From the NCBI RefSeq assembly GCF_011634775.1, contig NZ_JAALXT010000002.1, positions 434,001 to 498,000 on the forward strand: a DNA stretch of 64,000 nt, given 5' to 3'. A model generated the notes under the pieces. That model did no database searches. It was given only the letters and a program-made list of their open reading frames with translations, and was not told the origin of the DNA. Positions within the stretch are counted from its first letter, which is position 1, and every line of letters begins with the position of its first letter. Source of the DNA: Thalassoroseus pseudoceratinae. Lineage in GTDB: Bacteria; Planctomycetota; Planctomycetia; Planctomycetales; Planctomycetaceae. Positions 8,232-16,818 of this stretch are shown in pieces. Both the position numbers and the translations under genes were made by a program.

Positions 8232-9110
8232 ATGCGAAAACTTGCGCTAACTTTCGCCCTTTGCTTGGCGGTTTGCTCCTCCGGAGTTGCCGCGGACAAA
8301 TTGGAATTGCTGATCGTCGATGGACAGAACAACCATCAATGGCAAAAAACGACGCCTATCTTGAAGGCGTTTTTGGAGCAAACAGGGCGGTTTCGCGTCG
8401 ATGTGGCCACATCACCACCGAAAAAATCCCAGCCGGATGCGTGGAAGACGTTCCGCCCGCAATTCGCGAAATACGATGTCGTCCTCAGTAATTACAACGG
8501 CGAGCCTTGGCCGGAAGAGGTGCAAAAGAACCTGGAACAATATGTGGCTGGCGGTGGCGGGTTGGTCATCGTGCATGCCGCGAATAATGCGTTTCCCGGT
8601 TGGCCTGAGTGGAACAAAATGATTGGCCTCGGCTGGCGGAATGCGAAGTACGGCCCGAGAGTGACTGTTAACGACGATGGCGATACCGTTCGTACGGAAG
8701 CTGGAGAAGGCCCAGGAGCCGGACACGGCCCTCAACATGAGTTTTCCATCGTGATTCGCGATCGTGGTCACGCGGTGATGGACGGCATTCCGGCGGAATG
8801 GATGCATTTCAAAGACGAACTCTACCACGGGCAACGTGGACCCGCTCAGAATATGCACATCCTCGCCACGGCGTATTCCGACCCGGCGAAACGCGGCACC
8901 GGAGCCCACGAACCGATGGTTTGGTGGATTCCTTACGGCGAAGGCCGCGTCTTCACGAATGTCATGGGGCACGCCGACTACTCGATGCACTGCGTCGGTT
9001 TTCAAACGGTCACCGCCCGTGGAGCGGAATGGGTCGCCACCGGTGAAGTGACCTTGCCCGTGCCGAAGAACTTTCCTTCCGCAGGAAAAACCAGCACCCA
9101 AGAACCGTAG
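8232..9110 (+). CDS. Secreted ThuA-domain protein
   Basis: 292 residues from ATG at 8232, with a Sec signal peptide (MRKLALTFALCLAVCSSGVAA). The ThuA (trehalose utilisation-like, glutamine-amidotransferase fold) signature includes LLIVDGQNNHQW at the mature start, GGGGLVIVHAANNAF, and the HEFSIVIRDRGHAVMDGIP and ADYSMHCVGFQTVTARGAEW blocks. The family is thought to process keto-sugars or glycosides, and in Planctomycetes it accompanies DUF1080 and Gfo/Idh/MocA proteins. Here a DUF2314 lipoprotein gene and a DUF1080 gene follow on the same strand, which fits a periplasmic sugar-oxidation context. Confidence 0.9.
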   Translation: MRKLALTFALCLAVCSSGVAADKLELLIVDGQNNHQWQKTTPILKAFLEQTGRFRVDVATSPPKKSQPDAWKTFRPQFAKYDVVLSNYNGEPWPEEVQKNLEQYVAGGGGLVIVHAANNAFPGWPEWNKMIGLGWRNAKYGPRVTVNDDGDTVRTEAGEGPGAGHGPQHEFSIVIRDRGHAVMDGIPAEWMHFKDELYHGQRGPAQNMHILATAYSDPAKRGTGAHEPMVWWIPYGEGRVFTNVMGHADYSMHCVGFQTVTARGAEWVATGEVTLPVPKNFPSAGKTSTQEP

Positions 9111-9155
9111 TTCTTGATTTTCGAATGCCTCTGCAAGACCACGAGAAATCTAGCT

Positions 9156-9683
9156 ATGAGCGTCCTAACTCGCCTTTTGATCGTATGGATCGGAATCGGC
9201 TTCACTCTTGCATCGACGGGATGCGAAGAGACGAATATCGAATCCGGCGACACTATTGAGCGTGATGGTCAGCCGGACGTGGTCTATGTCGAGAAGGGCG
9301 ACCCGGAAATGGAACAGGCGCGTGACGAAGCCCGATCGACGGTCGATCAGTTCGTCAGCGCGCTTGAGTCCCCGAAGCCGTCGCAGTCAAATTTCTCCGT
9401 CAAGGTGCCGGTCGAAGAAGACGGATTAGTCGAGCACATGTGGCTAACTCCCGTTCAATTTGAGAACGGTCGATTCGCGGGAATCCTCAACAACGAACCG
9501 GTCCAAATCACGAAAGTGAGTGTTGGAGACCGCGTTGAGGCGGCCGCGGACGAGATCTCGGATTGGATGTATGTTGACGATGGATTCTTAGTGGGCGGGT
9601 ACTCGAGAAGACTGATGCGAAGTCGGTTGACGGAAGAGGAACGGAAACAACTCGACCAGCATATGCCCTATAAGATTCGATGA
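9156..9683 (+). CDS. DUF2314 lipoprotein
   Basis: 175 residues from ATG at 9156. The signal peptide LLIVWIGIGFTLASTGC ends in a lipobox (STGC). The body matches the DUF2314 pattern: VSALE...FSVKVPVEEDGLVEHMWLTPVQFENGRFAGILNNEPVQ, then VGDRVEAAADEISDWMYVDDGFLVGGYSRR. DUF2314 proteins (E. coli YegJ-like) have no settled role. It sits between the ThuA and DUF1080 genes, 45 bp after ThuA, but similar proteins appear in many contexts, so I do not infer a shared pathway. Confidence 0.8.
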   Translation: MSVLTRLLIVWIGIGFTLASTGCEETNIESGDTIERDGQPDVVYVEKGDPEMEQARDEARSTVDQFVSALESPKPSQSNFSVKVPVEEDGLVEHMWLTPVQFENGRFAGILNNEPVQITKVSVGDRVEAAADEISDWMYVDDGFLVGGYSRRLMRSRLTEEERKQLDQHMPYKIR

Positions 9684-9808
9684 CGTTGCCGTGCCAGACA
9701 GCGATTGATTCGATATGCTTCGGATTCCAACACTGAGATTCCGATTGAAACTCTCGTTTTACACGCAACTCCCAATTTCCCTCAATGACTATTCTTGAAA
9801 TTCCCCCT

Positions 9809-11065
9809 ATGACTTACCCATTCCTGCGAAGTTCTGTGCTGTTTGTTCTTGCGTTGTCTGCGGGATGCGGAAACTCATCCCAAGAGACTCGACAATCAGA
9901 TTCCGTTAATGAACAGCCAACGAAAACTGTTGAACCATTGACTGATGAGCAAATCACGGAAGGCTGGGTGAAGTTGTTTGATGGGGAGTCGCTGTTTGGG
10001 TGGCAAGCCAATGATGCGGACGCCGATGATGCCGTCAAGTGGGAAGTGAAGGATGGTGTCATTGTCGGAAGCGAGGGTGGCAAAAGTTTGTTATTCACTC
10101 ATGTGCCGTTCGGCGACTTTGAATTGCAGTTTCAGTACAAACTCGAAACCGGCGGAAACAGCGGTGTGTTCCTGAGGAGTGAACGCAACCCGAAGGACCC
10201 GGCTGTCGACTGCTATGAACTCAACTTCTGCGATACCCACGATGAGTTTAAAACCGCGAGTCTCGTGGGGCGTGTCCAGCCTTCAGAACCTGTGTCCGGC
10301 GATGGTGAGTGGCAGTCCGTCGAAGTCCGCTGTCATGGAAATCAAATTACCGCAAGTTGGAATGGCAAGCAGGTTTTGAGTTTCGAGGATGAAAGCCAGA
10401 ATTCCCGAGCCAGCGGCTTCATCGGTCTCCAGAAGAACGCAGGAAAAATTGAGTTCAAAAATGTTTCCCTCAAACCCCTAGACCTTGAACCCCTTGTCAC
10501 TGGAGATACTCTTGACGGTTGGCGGGAAGTGCCTGGATCGCAGAGTGAGTTCAAACTGCAAGACGGCATGATTCACGTCACTAATGGGCGGGGGTATTTA
10601 GAGACGGAAAAGACATGGGGTGACTTTGTCCTGCAAGGGGAGGTCATGACTCATGGCGACGCCCTCAACAGTGGGATCTTCTTTCGAGCCATGCCGGGCA
10701 CCGAAAAAGACCCAGCCAACGGCTATGAATACCAGGTTCAAAATGCGTACGAAGATGACGATCGCACGAAGCCTGCTGACTTCGGCACCGGTGGTATTTA
10801 TCGGCGTGTGAAGGCTCGTAAGGTTGTCTCGAATGACAAAGAGTGGACTTATCTGACTCTAGTTGCCGTAGGGCCGAACATTGCCACTTGGGTGAACGGT
10901 GAACCTGTCGTCGCCTGGACTGACGACCGCAAACCCGATGAGAACCCCCGTCGCGGGCTCCGAACCGAGCCAGGCCATATCAGTCTTCAGGGACACGACC
11001 CAACGACAAATCTTGATTTCCGTAATCTTCGGATTGCAGACATCGCGAAGCCGGAAGGCGAATAG
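9809..11065 (+). CDS. Tandem DUF1080 (3-keto-glycoside hydrolase-like) lipoprotein
   Basis: 418 residues from ATG at 9809, chosen because it yields a signal peptide with lipobox SAGC. Two DUF1080 concanavalin-like domains follow: the first begins GWVKLFDGESLFGWQAND (about residues 45-205) and contains GNSGVFLRSE and YELNFCDTHD; the second begins DTLDGWREVPGS (about 225-410) with LNSGIFFRAMPG, GYEYQVQN and a C-terminal GHISLQGHDPTTNLDFRNLRI. DUF1080 proteins have been linked to 3-keto-disaccharide hydrolysis and glycan binding. Anchored outside the inner membrane, it would act with the neighbouring ThuA protein on oxidised sugars. The internal duplication is typical in Planctomycetes. Confidence 0.9.
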   Translation: MTYPFLRSSVLFVLALSAGCGNSSQETRQSDSVNEQPTKTVEPLTDEQITEGWVKLFDGESLFGWQANDADADDAVKWEVKDGVIVGSEGGKSLLFTHVPFGDFELQFQYKLETGGNSGVFLRSERNPKDPAVDCYELNFCDTHDEFKTASLVGRVQPSEPVSGDGEWQSVEVRCHGNQITASWNGKQVLSFEDESQNSRASGFIGLQKNAGKIEFKNVSLKPLDLEPLVTGDTLDGWREVPGSQSEFKLQDGMIHVTNGRGYLETEKTWGDFVLQGEVMTHGDALNSGIFFRAMPGTEKDPANGYEYQVQNAYEDDDRTKPADFGTGGIYRRVKARKVVSNDKEWTYLTLVAVGPNIATWVNGEPVVAWTDDRKPDENPRRGLRTEPGHISLQGHDPTTNLDFRNLRIADIAKPEGE

Positions 11066-11132
11066 TCGTCGAGCGATCAGGCCCGGACCAAGTTCTTAGT
11101 TACTATAACTTTACCCCTCAAACTCTAGTTTT

Positions 11133-12671
11133 ATGACGAACCCTGGTACTGTCTATCTCGTTGGAGCCGGTTCCGGTGATCCAGGTTTGATCTCGTTGCG
11201 AGGGGTCGAGTGTCTGCGGCAGGCGGATGTTGTCTTGTACGATGGCTTGGTGAATCCGCTGATTCTTCGGCACACACGAGCATCCGCCGAACGAACAAGT
11301 CGAGCGATGGGCCCGGATGGGCGGCGGATCGATCAAGCCGAGATTAATCAGCGACTGATCGACGCCGCGAAAGCGGGTCATACGGTTGTGCGACTCAAAG
11401 GCGGCGATCCGTTTATCTTTGGTCGCGGCAGCGAAGAAGCTGCGGCACTTGCGGCGGAGGGCATTCCGTTTGAAGTCGTACCAGGAGTGACCGCTGCCGT
11501 CGCAGCGGGTGAGTACGCCGGCATCTCGTTGACTCATCGCAATCTTGCTTCCGCTGTCGCGTTCATTACCGGTCATGAAGATCCGACAAAGTCGGAGTCC
11601 TCACTCGACTACAATCAGCTCGCGGCCTTTCGTGGAACACTCGTGTTTTACATGGGGTTGCACCGGCTACCGAAAATCGCGGCGGCTCTTATTGAAGCCG
11701 GTAAAGATCCGGCGACGCCCGCGTGTGTCATTAGTCGCGCCACAACCCCACTGCAACGAACGGTGACGGCTCCTCTCCAAGACTTACCGGAAACCGTCGC
11801 GGCAGCGATGCTGCAAGCACCGTCGTTGATCATTGTTGGCGAGTGCGTTTCCCAACGCGAGCAAATTGCTTGGTTTGAACGGAAGCCGTTGTTCGGGAAA
11901 TCCATTGGCATTACCCGGCCAATCGGTCAAACCAAAGAACAAATCAGTCAGTGTCTCGCACTCGGGGCGCGGCCTGTCTTGCTGCCGACAATTGAAATCA
12001 CATCGCCGGAAAATTGGCAAACCGTTGACGACACAATCGCCCGAATTGACAAGTTTGATTGGCTCATCTTCACGAGCACAAATGGCGTGCAATCGTATCT
12101 CGACCGACTTTGGCAGCTTGGTTACGATTCTCGACGATTGGCGAACGTCAAGATCGCTGCAATCGGTCCATCGACGGCGGGAAGCCTCGAAGCGTACCAC
12201 TTGCGAGCCGATGTCGTTCCTGAGGAATACCGGGCCGAAGCTCTCGCTGAGTCCTTGAAGCCGCTCGCCGCCGGGCAGCGGGTGTTGTGGGCGGGGGCGA
12301 ATCGCGGACGGGAAGTACTGATCGACGAATTGACCGCAATCGGTGCGACCGTGGAAAAACTGGTCGTCTACCACAACCACGATGCCACCACATTCCCCGA
12401 AGCCGAACAAGCGTTGCTGGAAGCCGGTGGAATCGATTGGATTGGCCTGAGCAGTCCGTCCATCGCCCGCAATCTTCGAGACATCCTTGGCAAAACGGCG
12501 GAGCAGCATCTTGGGAATCGAATTCGACTTGCCGCCATTAGTCCTGTGACGGCATCGGCGGCTGCGGAAGTCGGTCTTCCCGTCGCCACGGTTGCCACCG
12601 AATACACATGGCAAGGCATTTTCAACGCCATCCAAGCGTTCGAGGAATCATCGCCGTCGGAACCGGACTAA
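11133..12671 (+). CDS. cobA-hemD: Uroporphyrinogen-III C-methyltransferase/uroporphyrinogen-III synthase fusion
   Basis: 512-residue cytoplasmic fusion for tetrapyrrole synthesis. Residues 1 to about 245 are SUMT (CobA): [33 protein letters not shown] and [19 protein letters not shown] are its SAM-binding and substrate motifs; it methylates uroporphyrinogen III to precorrin-2 (siroheme, cobalamin). Residues about 255-505 are Hem[57 protein letters not shown]; it closes hydroxymethylbilane to uroporphyrinogen III. Such CobA-HemD fusions are frequent in Planctomycetes and Gram-positives. The many heme proteins here make the heme branch relevant. No other heme genes adjoin it. Confidence 0.95.
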   Translation: MTNPGTVYLVGAGSGDPGLISLRGVECLRQADVVLYDGLVNPLILRHTRASAERTSRAMGPDGRRIDQAEINQRLIDAAKAGHTVVRLKGGDPFIFGRGSEEAAALAAEGIPFEVVPGVTAAVAAGEYAGISLTHRNLASAVAFITGHEDPTKSESSLDYNQLAAFRGTLVFYMGLHRLPKIAAALIEAGKDPATPACVISRATTPLQRTVTAPLQDLPETVAAAMLQAPSLIIVGECVSQREQIAWFERKPLFGKSIGITRPIGQTKEQISQCLALGARPVLLPTIEITSPENWQTVDDTIARIDKFDWLIFTSTNGVQSYLDRLWQLGYDSRRLANVKIAAIGPSTAGSLEAYHLRADVVPEEYRAEALAESLKPLAAGQRVLWAGANRGREVLIDELTAIGATVEKLVVYHNHDATTFPEAEQALLEAGGIDWIGLSSPSIARNLRDILGKTAEQHLGNRIRLAAISPVTASAAAEVGLPVATVATEYTWQGIFNAIQAFEESSPSEPD

Positions 12672-12715
12672 TCGCGTTCCCAGGGTGAGTCGCCGCGTGA
12701 AGCCGAATGGGCTCG

Positions 12716-12760
12716 CTTGCCGAACGACGTGAGTCCTTGCCGAAATGTTCAATTTCCGAA
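12716..12760 (+). repeat. Direct repeats TTGCCGAA upstream of the ECF operon
   Basis: CTTGCCGAA occurs at 12716-12724 and again at 12736-12744, 20 bp apart (two helical turns), and a one-mismatch copy TTTCCGAA lies at 12753-12760. They sit 60-105 bp before the sigma factor gene, a position suited to regulator binding. Function is inferred only from position. Confidence 0.35.
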
Positions 12761-12782
12761 AAAAAATGATCTTTATCGGAAA
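12753..12782. promoter_or_regulatory. Inverted repeat just upstream of the ECF sigma gene
   Basis: TTTCCGA (12753-12759) and TCGGAAA (12776-12782) form a perfect 7-bp inverted repeat across an A-rich 16-bp spacer, ending 39 bp before the sigma factor ATG. It could be an operator for autoregulation. It lacks a T-tract after the second arm, so it is not a convincing terminator for cobA-hemD. Confidence 0.35.
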
Positions 12783-12821
12783 AAGAGCGGCAAATCGGTG
12801 AGGGTCTTGGCGGGTTCTTGT

Positions 12822-13355
12822 ATGGCAAACTCGAAGTCGAATGAACAAGAAGTCTTTCTGAGGCTCTTTCTGGAGCACGAGCAGGCTTTGCGCGGGTACG
12901 TGCGAGCACTAATGGTGTCGCGTGAGGATTCGACCGAAGTCATGCAAGATGTGGCGGCGGTCCTTTGGCGAAAATTCGATTCCCAAAATCCGCCCGTGGA
13001 GTTCAGAAGCTGGGCGTTCGGAGTGGCCCGAATGCAAGTGCGAGAGTTTTATCGAGATCAGGGTCGGGATCGGCATATATTCGCCGAAGATGTGCAGGCA
13101 TTGATCGAGCAGCAAGTGAATGTGCAAACGCGGCATTCAGACCGTCGACAGGAGGCGTTGGACGAATGTCTTGCCAAGCTGTCTTCCGATCAACGAGAGT
13201 TGGTGGACCAAGCCTACGTGACTGGGGCGCGGATCGACGAACTCGCCAAGCTGCGGGGACGCACACCGATGGCGCTCTATAAGACGCTTCATCGGATTCG
13301 TGTAGCACTGATGGAGTGTATGCAGCGGCAGTTGGCACGGGAGGAACTCGCATGA
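12822..13355 (+). CDS. ECF RNA polymerase sigma factor (Planctomycete type)
   Basis: 177 residues from ATG at 12822. Sigma region 2 is FLRLFLEHEQALRGYVRALMVSREDSTEVMQDVAAVLWRKFD...FRSWAFGVARMQVREFYR and region 4 is the helix-turn-helix near CLAKLSSDQRELVDQAYVTGARIDELAKLRGRTPMALYKTLHRIRVALMECMQR. It directs RNA polymerase to its own promoters, held back by the membrane anti-sigma encoded next. The stop overlaps the next start (ATGA at 13352-13355), so the pair is translationally coupled. An extended frame to 12717 would include the upstream repeats and lacks family similarity. Confidence 0.92.
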   Translation: MANSKSNEQEVFLRLFLEHEQALRGYVRALMVSREDSTEVMQDVAAVLWRKFDSQNPPVEFRSWAFGVARMQVREFYRDQGRDRHIFAEDVQALIEQQVNVQTRHSDRRQEALDECLAKLSSDQRELVDQAYVTGARIDELAKLRGRTPMALYKTLHRIRVALMECMQRQLAREELA

Positions 13356-14716
13356 ACAACATCACTCAACAGGCTTTGGAGTTGATCGGACGCCATGCGG
13401 AGGGACTTGCGACCGCCGCGGAATCGCAAGAACTCGAGACGCTCATGCGGGCGAATCCTGAGCTTGTGGAACTTCACGTTAAGTATTTCTTGCTTGATGA
13501 CGCTTTGGTGAATCGGGCCCGAGAGACCGAAGGAGCTGTCGCCCAGCGGAACGATGCGGTGGTGACGCCACGTCCTCGGCAATCGACGAATCTGACGGTT
13601 CTGAAGTTGATGCTGGTTTCGGTTGCGATGGTGCTTCTTGGTGTGGCCGTCTTCTGGCGGACCGACACTTCAAGCACCGTTCGAGCAATTGTCGTCGATG
13701 CTGACAATCTTGTTTTGGAAGGTCACACCAACCAGATTACGGCGGGTGAGTCGATTGATCTTGGCCGCATCGCTTTGCAATCAGGCCGGTTGGAAGTTGA
13801 GCTTGAATCCGGTGTGCGACTGGAAATGATCGCCCCGTTTGCCGGGATACTGATCGATTCCATGCAACTTCGTTTGTTGAGTGGTCGTTTAAATGCCGAC
13901 GTCGGCCAACGAGGGCAGGGCTTCACCGTGCGAACAGATGCCGGTGACGTGATCGATCTGGGCACGCGGTTTGGCATCGAAGCGGACGCTGGAGGGGAGT
14001 GTCGTGTTGCGGTGTTCTCTGGTGAAGTGGAACTTCGTCCGCGATGTGCCGACGGGGCGACGGAACAACGTCCAACGGTACGATTGACGGAAGGACAAGC
14101 AGCCCGCTTCTCCGCTTTGGCAGGACTGCGGCAGTGGCGGGAAGTCGCGCTCGCAGCGAAAGCCGCCGGGATTTCATCGCAACCGTATGCCGGCGTGGTC
14201 GCTACGATCCAAGATAATCTTGGAACGGAGAAACTCCATCCCTTCTACGGTTTGGTGCAGGGCGGAATGCGATCCGGAGCCGTGGCTTACACGGACAAAC
14301 CGCGTCCCGCGTGGTGGGCCGTCGAGGGCGGCAAGTTTCCGGCGTTCTTGGAGGGGGCGGACTTGATTCGGACCTATCACCAGTTTCGCTGGAAACGGAA
14401 TTACCGATTACGTTTGGAGCTTCGGAGTTCCGCGGAAATTTTCGTTCTTCGGGATGTTCGCGAGGATGCTCCGAATTGGCTGAAGTCGGAATTCACCGAC
14501 ACCGGCGTTCGACTTCGTGTCGGGCCATGGCATCCGCAATTTGCGGATGAGCCGGGCGTGCTGATTCAAAAGGGAGAGCCGTACTTGATCGCCGCAGTGT
14601 GGCGGCGGGTCGCGGATGCGGGCGTGGTCGAACTCGGCTCAGCACGAGCCGACGATGGCGATGCTCTGACAATCATGTACGGCTTGGCCGTCAAACCGCT
14701 TTCCATCAAACCTTGA
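13352..14716 (+). CDS. FecR-domain membrane anti-sigma factor
   Basis: 454 residues, start overlapping the sigma gene by 4 nt. The N-terminal cytoplasmic part has EAESQELETLMRANPELVELHVKYFLLDD-like anti-sigma helices (about residues 10-60), then one membrane helix (LKLMLVSVAMVLLGVAVFW, about 85-105), then a periplasmic FecR domain (residues about 140-240: LQSGRLEVELESGVRLEMIAPF, GRLNADV...GFTVRTDAGDVIDLGTRFGI, VAVFSGEVEL). The C-terminal ~200 residues are of unknown fold. In this arrangement the FecR domain senses an external signal and releases the sigma factor. It leads an operon with two cytochrome/DUF1552 genes downstream, which are likely its targets. Confidence 0.9.
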   Translation: MNNITQQALELIGRHAEGLATAAESQELETLMRANPELVELHVKYFLLDDALVNRARETEGAVAQRNDAVVTPRPRQSTNLTVLKLMLVSVAMVLLGVAVFWRTDTSSTVRAIVVDADNLVLEGHTNQITAGESIDLGRIALQSGRLEVELESGVRLEMIAPFAGILIDSMQLRLLSGRLNADVGQRGQGFTVRTDAGDVIDLGTRFGIEADAGGECRVAVFSGEVELRPRCADGATEQRPTVRLTEGQAARFSALAGLRQWREVALAAKAAGISSQPYAGVVATIQDNLGTEKLHPFYGLVQGGMRSGAVAYTDKPRPAWWAVEGGKFPAFLEGADLIRTYHQFRWKRNYRLRLELRSSAEIFVLRDVREDAPNWLKSEFTDTGVRLRVGPWHPQFADEPGVLIQKGEPYLIAAVWRRVADAGVVELGSARADDGDALTIMYGLAVKPLSIKP

Positions 14717-14732
14717 TCGCCATCAGAAAACT

Positions 14733-16793
14733 ATGCAAACGATGTCCTATTCTCACAATCTCCGGTGGCTAGTTTCCCTCGGTGCGATTCTGTGCGGCAC
14801 GACTGTCTTTGCCACAGAGACGCCGAAGTCGGAGCTTGGCACATTCGTTGCAGAGCATTGTGTTGTCTGTCATAACGCCGAATTGTTGATGGGGAAACTC
14901 AATTTGCAACACGTTGCCGAGAACCCATCGGCAGCCGATTCCGTGTTGCTGCAACGACTGCATGAGGTGGTTGCGAATCAGGAGATGCCCCCCGTCGATG
15001 AGCCGCAACCGAGTGAGAAAGTTCGAGCGAGTTTTCTCGCAAAACTGACGGCAACTCTCAAGACGCGTTCGGACGCTGAGAATAAACTGCTAGAACCCGG
15101 TTGGGGGAACTTGGTCGATCATCAAGCACTCTTCACCGAACCGGATGTCCGTCGGGCGGCGACCCCAGCGCGGTTGTGGCGACTGAGTCCTCACATCTTT
15201 ATGCAGCGAGCGAACGACGTTTCGCGAATGCGGATGCTCGTGGTTCGGCCAAACCAGGGGGGCGATGGTCTCCATCCGGCCTTCGCGTACATGACACCGC
15301 CGCACGCGTTTCGTGACAATGCAGCCACCCACGCATTCGAGGCGGCGACGACGGAGTTGCTGTTCAATGTCTGTTGGGAGATCGCCGGATTCCAGACGCT
15401 TCCTGATTCTCCGCGTCTCAATCCTCATGTGCGGAGGTTTCGGAACAAAACGGAACGAAGCGATCGTGATTGGCGGCAATTGATCTCAATGCAATTGCGT
15501 CTAGCGTTGCGACGTAATCCCCAAAAAGATGAAACCGAAGGCTTGTTGGCACTGGCACGGAAGACCGAGAAGCAAGCAGGGCTCGATGCTGCCTTGCAAT
15601 CCGTTTTCACCGCCGTGCTATTGAAGCCGGAAGCCGTGTATCGGTTCGAGGTTGGTGATGGAAAGCCCGATGAGTTCGGTCGTGTGTTCCTCTCGCCCTA
15701 CGAATTGAAGCATGCGATTGCGTACGCTCTGACTGACCACGTCCCCGATGCCAAACTCGACAAGGCCGCGACATCGGGGAATCTCGCGACGCGTGCCGAT
15801 GTCCGACGTGAAGTCGAGCGTTTACTCGCTGATTTCGAGACGACATCACCGCGGTTGCTACGATTCTTTCAAGAGTATTTCGAGTACCCCAAAGCGCGGG
15901 CGGTGTTCAAAGATCGCCGCCGGGCCAATGCGATCTTTGCCCGAGAGCGGTTGGAAGACGCCGACGAGTTTGTCTTGAACATTCTGGAGGATGACCAACA
16001 GGTTCTTCGTCGACTACTCACCGAAGATACGTTGTTCGTCGTCTCGAAGGGACTTCAACGAATGAACGCGCCCACCGAAAGACGGTTCCGCCGGGATCTT
16101 CTGCCTGATTATGGTTTCCCGAGCAACTGGGAATGGGAAAAACAGCAACCGCTGAAACCCAAGATCGGTCGTCGGTCCGGTATGCTGACCCATCCCGCTT
16201 GGTTGTTGGCGTTCTCGGACAACGAAAAGAATCAGGCGATTCAACGCGGCCGGTGGGTGCAGATGAAATTACTCGGCGGCACAGTTCCCGACACGCCCAT
16301 TGGTGTGGACGCCAAATTACCGACCGATCCCCATCTCACGTTGCGTGAAAAGATGAAACAAGTGACGAGTGCGGGTTACTGTTGGAATTGTCATCAAAAG
16401 ATGGACCCGCTGGGGCTGCCTTTTGAACAATTCGATGACTTCGGTCGTTGGCGGGAAGAGGAGCTTGACCGTCCGGTCGACACCACAGGCATGGTCACCG
16501 TCGGAGTGCCCGAGGTGGACGGCCCGGTGTCTGATCCTTTTGAGATGATGGAGCGTTTTGCGGCGTCCCAGCATGTGGAACAAGTTTTTGTGCGGCACGT
16601 CTTTCGCTATTTCCTGGGTCGCAATGAGACCCTGGATGACGCACCGACACTCATCGATGCGCATCGGGCATATCGCGAGCACGGCGGCAGTTTCAAAGCA
16701 TTAGTCACCTCGCTATTGACGTCCGATTCTTTCCTTTATCGTCGCGTGACTGTTTCACCGGAAACAGCCGCAGCCACAAACGAGCGGTCCTAG
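14733..16793 (+). CDS. Secreted DUF1592/DUF1588/DUF1585 cytochrome-like protein
   Basis: 686 residues. A signal peptide (LRWLVSLGAILCGTTVFA) is followed by a cytochrome c-like domain with CVVCH. The centre holds the DUF1592 region (FLSPYELKHAIAYALTDHVPDAKLDKAA), then DUF1588 (HPAWLLAFSDNEKNQAIQRG...GGTVPDTP...AGYCWNCHQKMDPLGLPFEQFD), with a second heme motif CWNCH, and DUF1585 at the end (FVRHVFRYFLGRNETLDDAPTL). This Planctomycete architecture is periplasmic; its redox substrate is unknown. The gene is 16 bp after the anti-sigma gene and 25 bp before DUF1552, its constant partner. ATG at 14733 or 14742 are equally possible starts. Confidence 0.9.
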   Translation: MQTMSYSHNLRWLVSLGAILCGTTVFATETPKSELGTFVAEHCVVCHNAELLMGKLNLQHVAENPSAADSVLLQRLHEVVANQEMPPVDEPQPSEKVRASFLAKLTATLKTRSDAENKLLEPGWGNLVDHQALFTEPDVRRAATPARLWRLSPHIFMQRANDVSRMRMLVVRPNQGGDGLHPAFAYMTPPHAFRDNAATHAFEAATTELLFNVCWEIAGFQTLPDSPRLNPHVRRFRNKTERSDRDWRQLISMQLRLALRRNPQKDETEGLLALARKTEKQAGLDAALQSVFTAVLLKPEAVYRFEVGDGKPDEFGRVFLSPYELKHAIAYALTDHVPDAKLDKAATSGNLATRADVRREVERLLADFETTSPRLLRFFQEYFEYPKARAVFKDRRRANAIFARERLEDADEFVLNILEDDQQVLRRLLTEDTLFVVSKGLQRMNAPTERRFRRDLLPDYGFPSNWEWEKQQPLKPKIGRRSGMLTHPAWLLAFSDNEKNQAIQRGRWVQMKLLGGTVPDTPIGVDAKLPTDPHLTLREKMKQVTSAGYCWNCHQKMDPLGLPFEQFDDFGRWREEELDRPVDTTGMVTVGVPEVDGPVSDPFEMMERFAASQHVEQVFVRHVFRYFLGRNETLDDAPTLIDAHRAYREHGGSFKALVTSLLTSDSFLYRRVTVSPETAAATNERS

Positions 16794-16818
16794 TCAATCC
16801 ATCAGGAACCGAACCGAT

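Noticed and set aside
11784-12635. 283-codon minus-strand frame inside cobA-hemD
   Set aside because: Shadow of the HemD half; its residues carry no motif.
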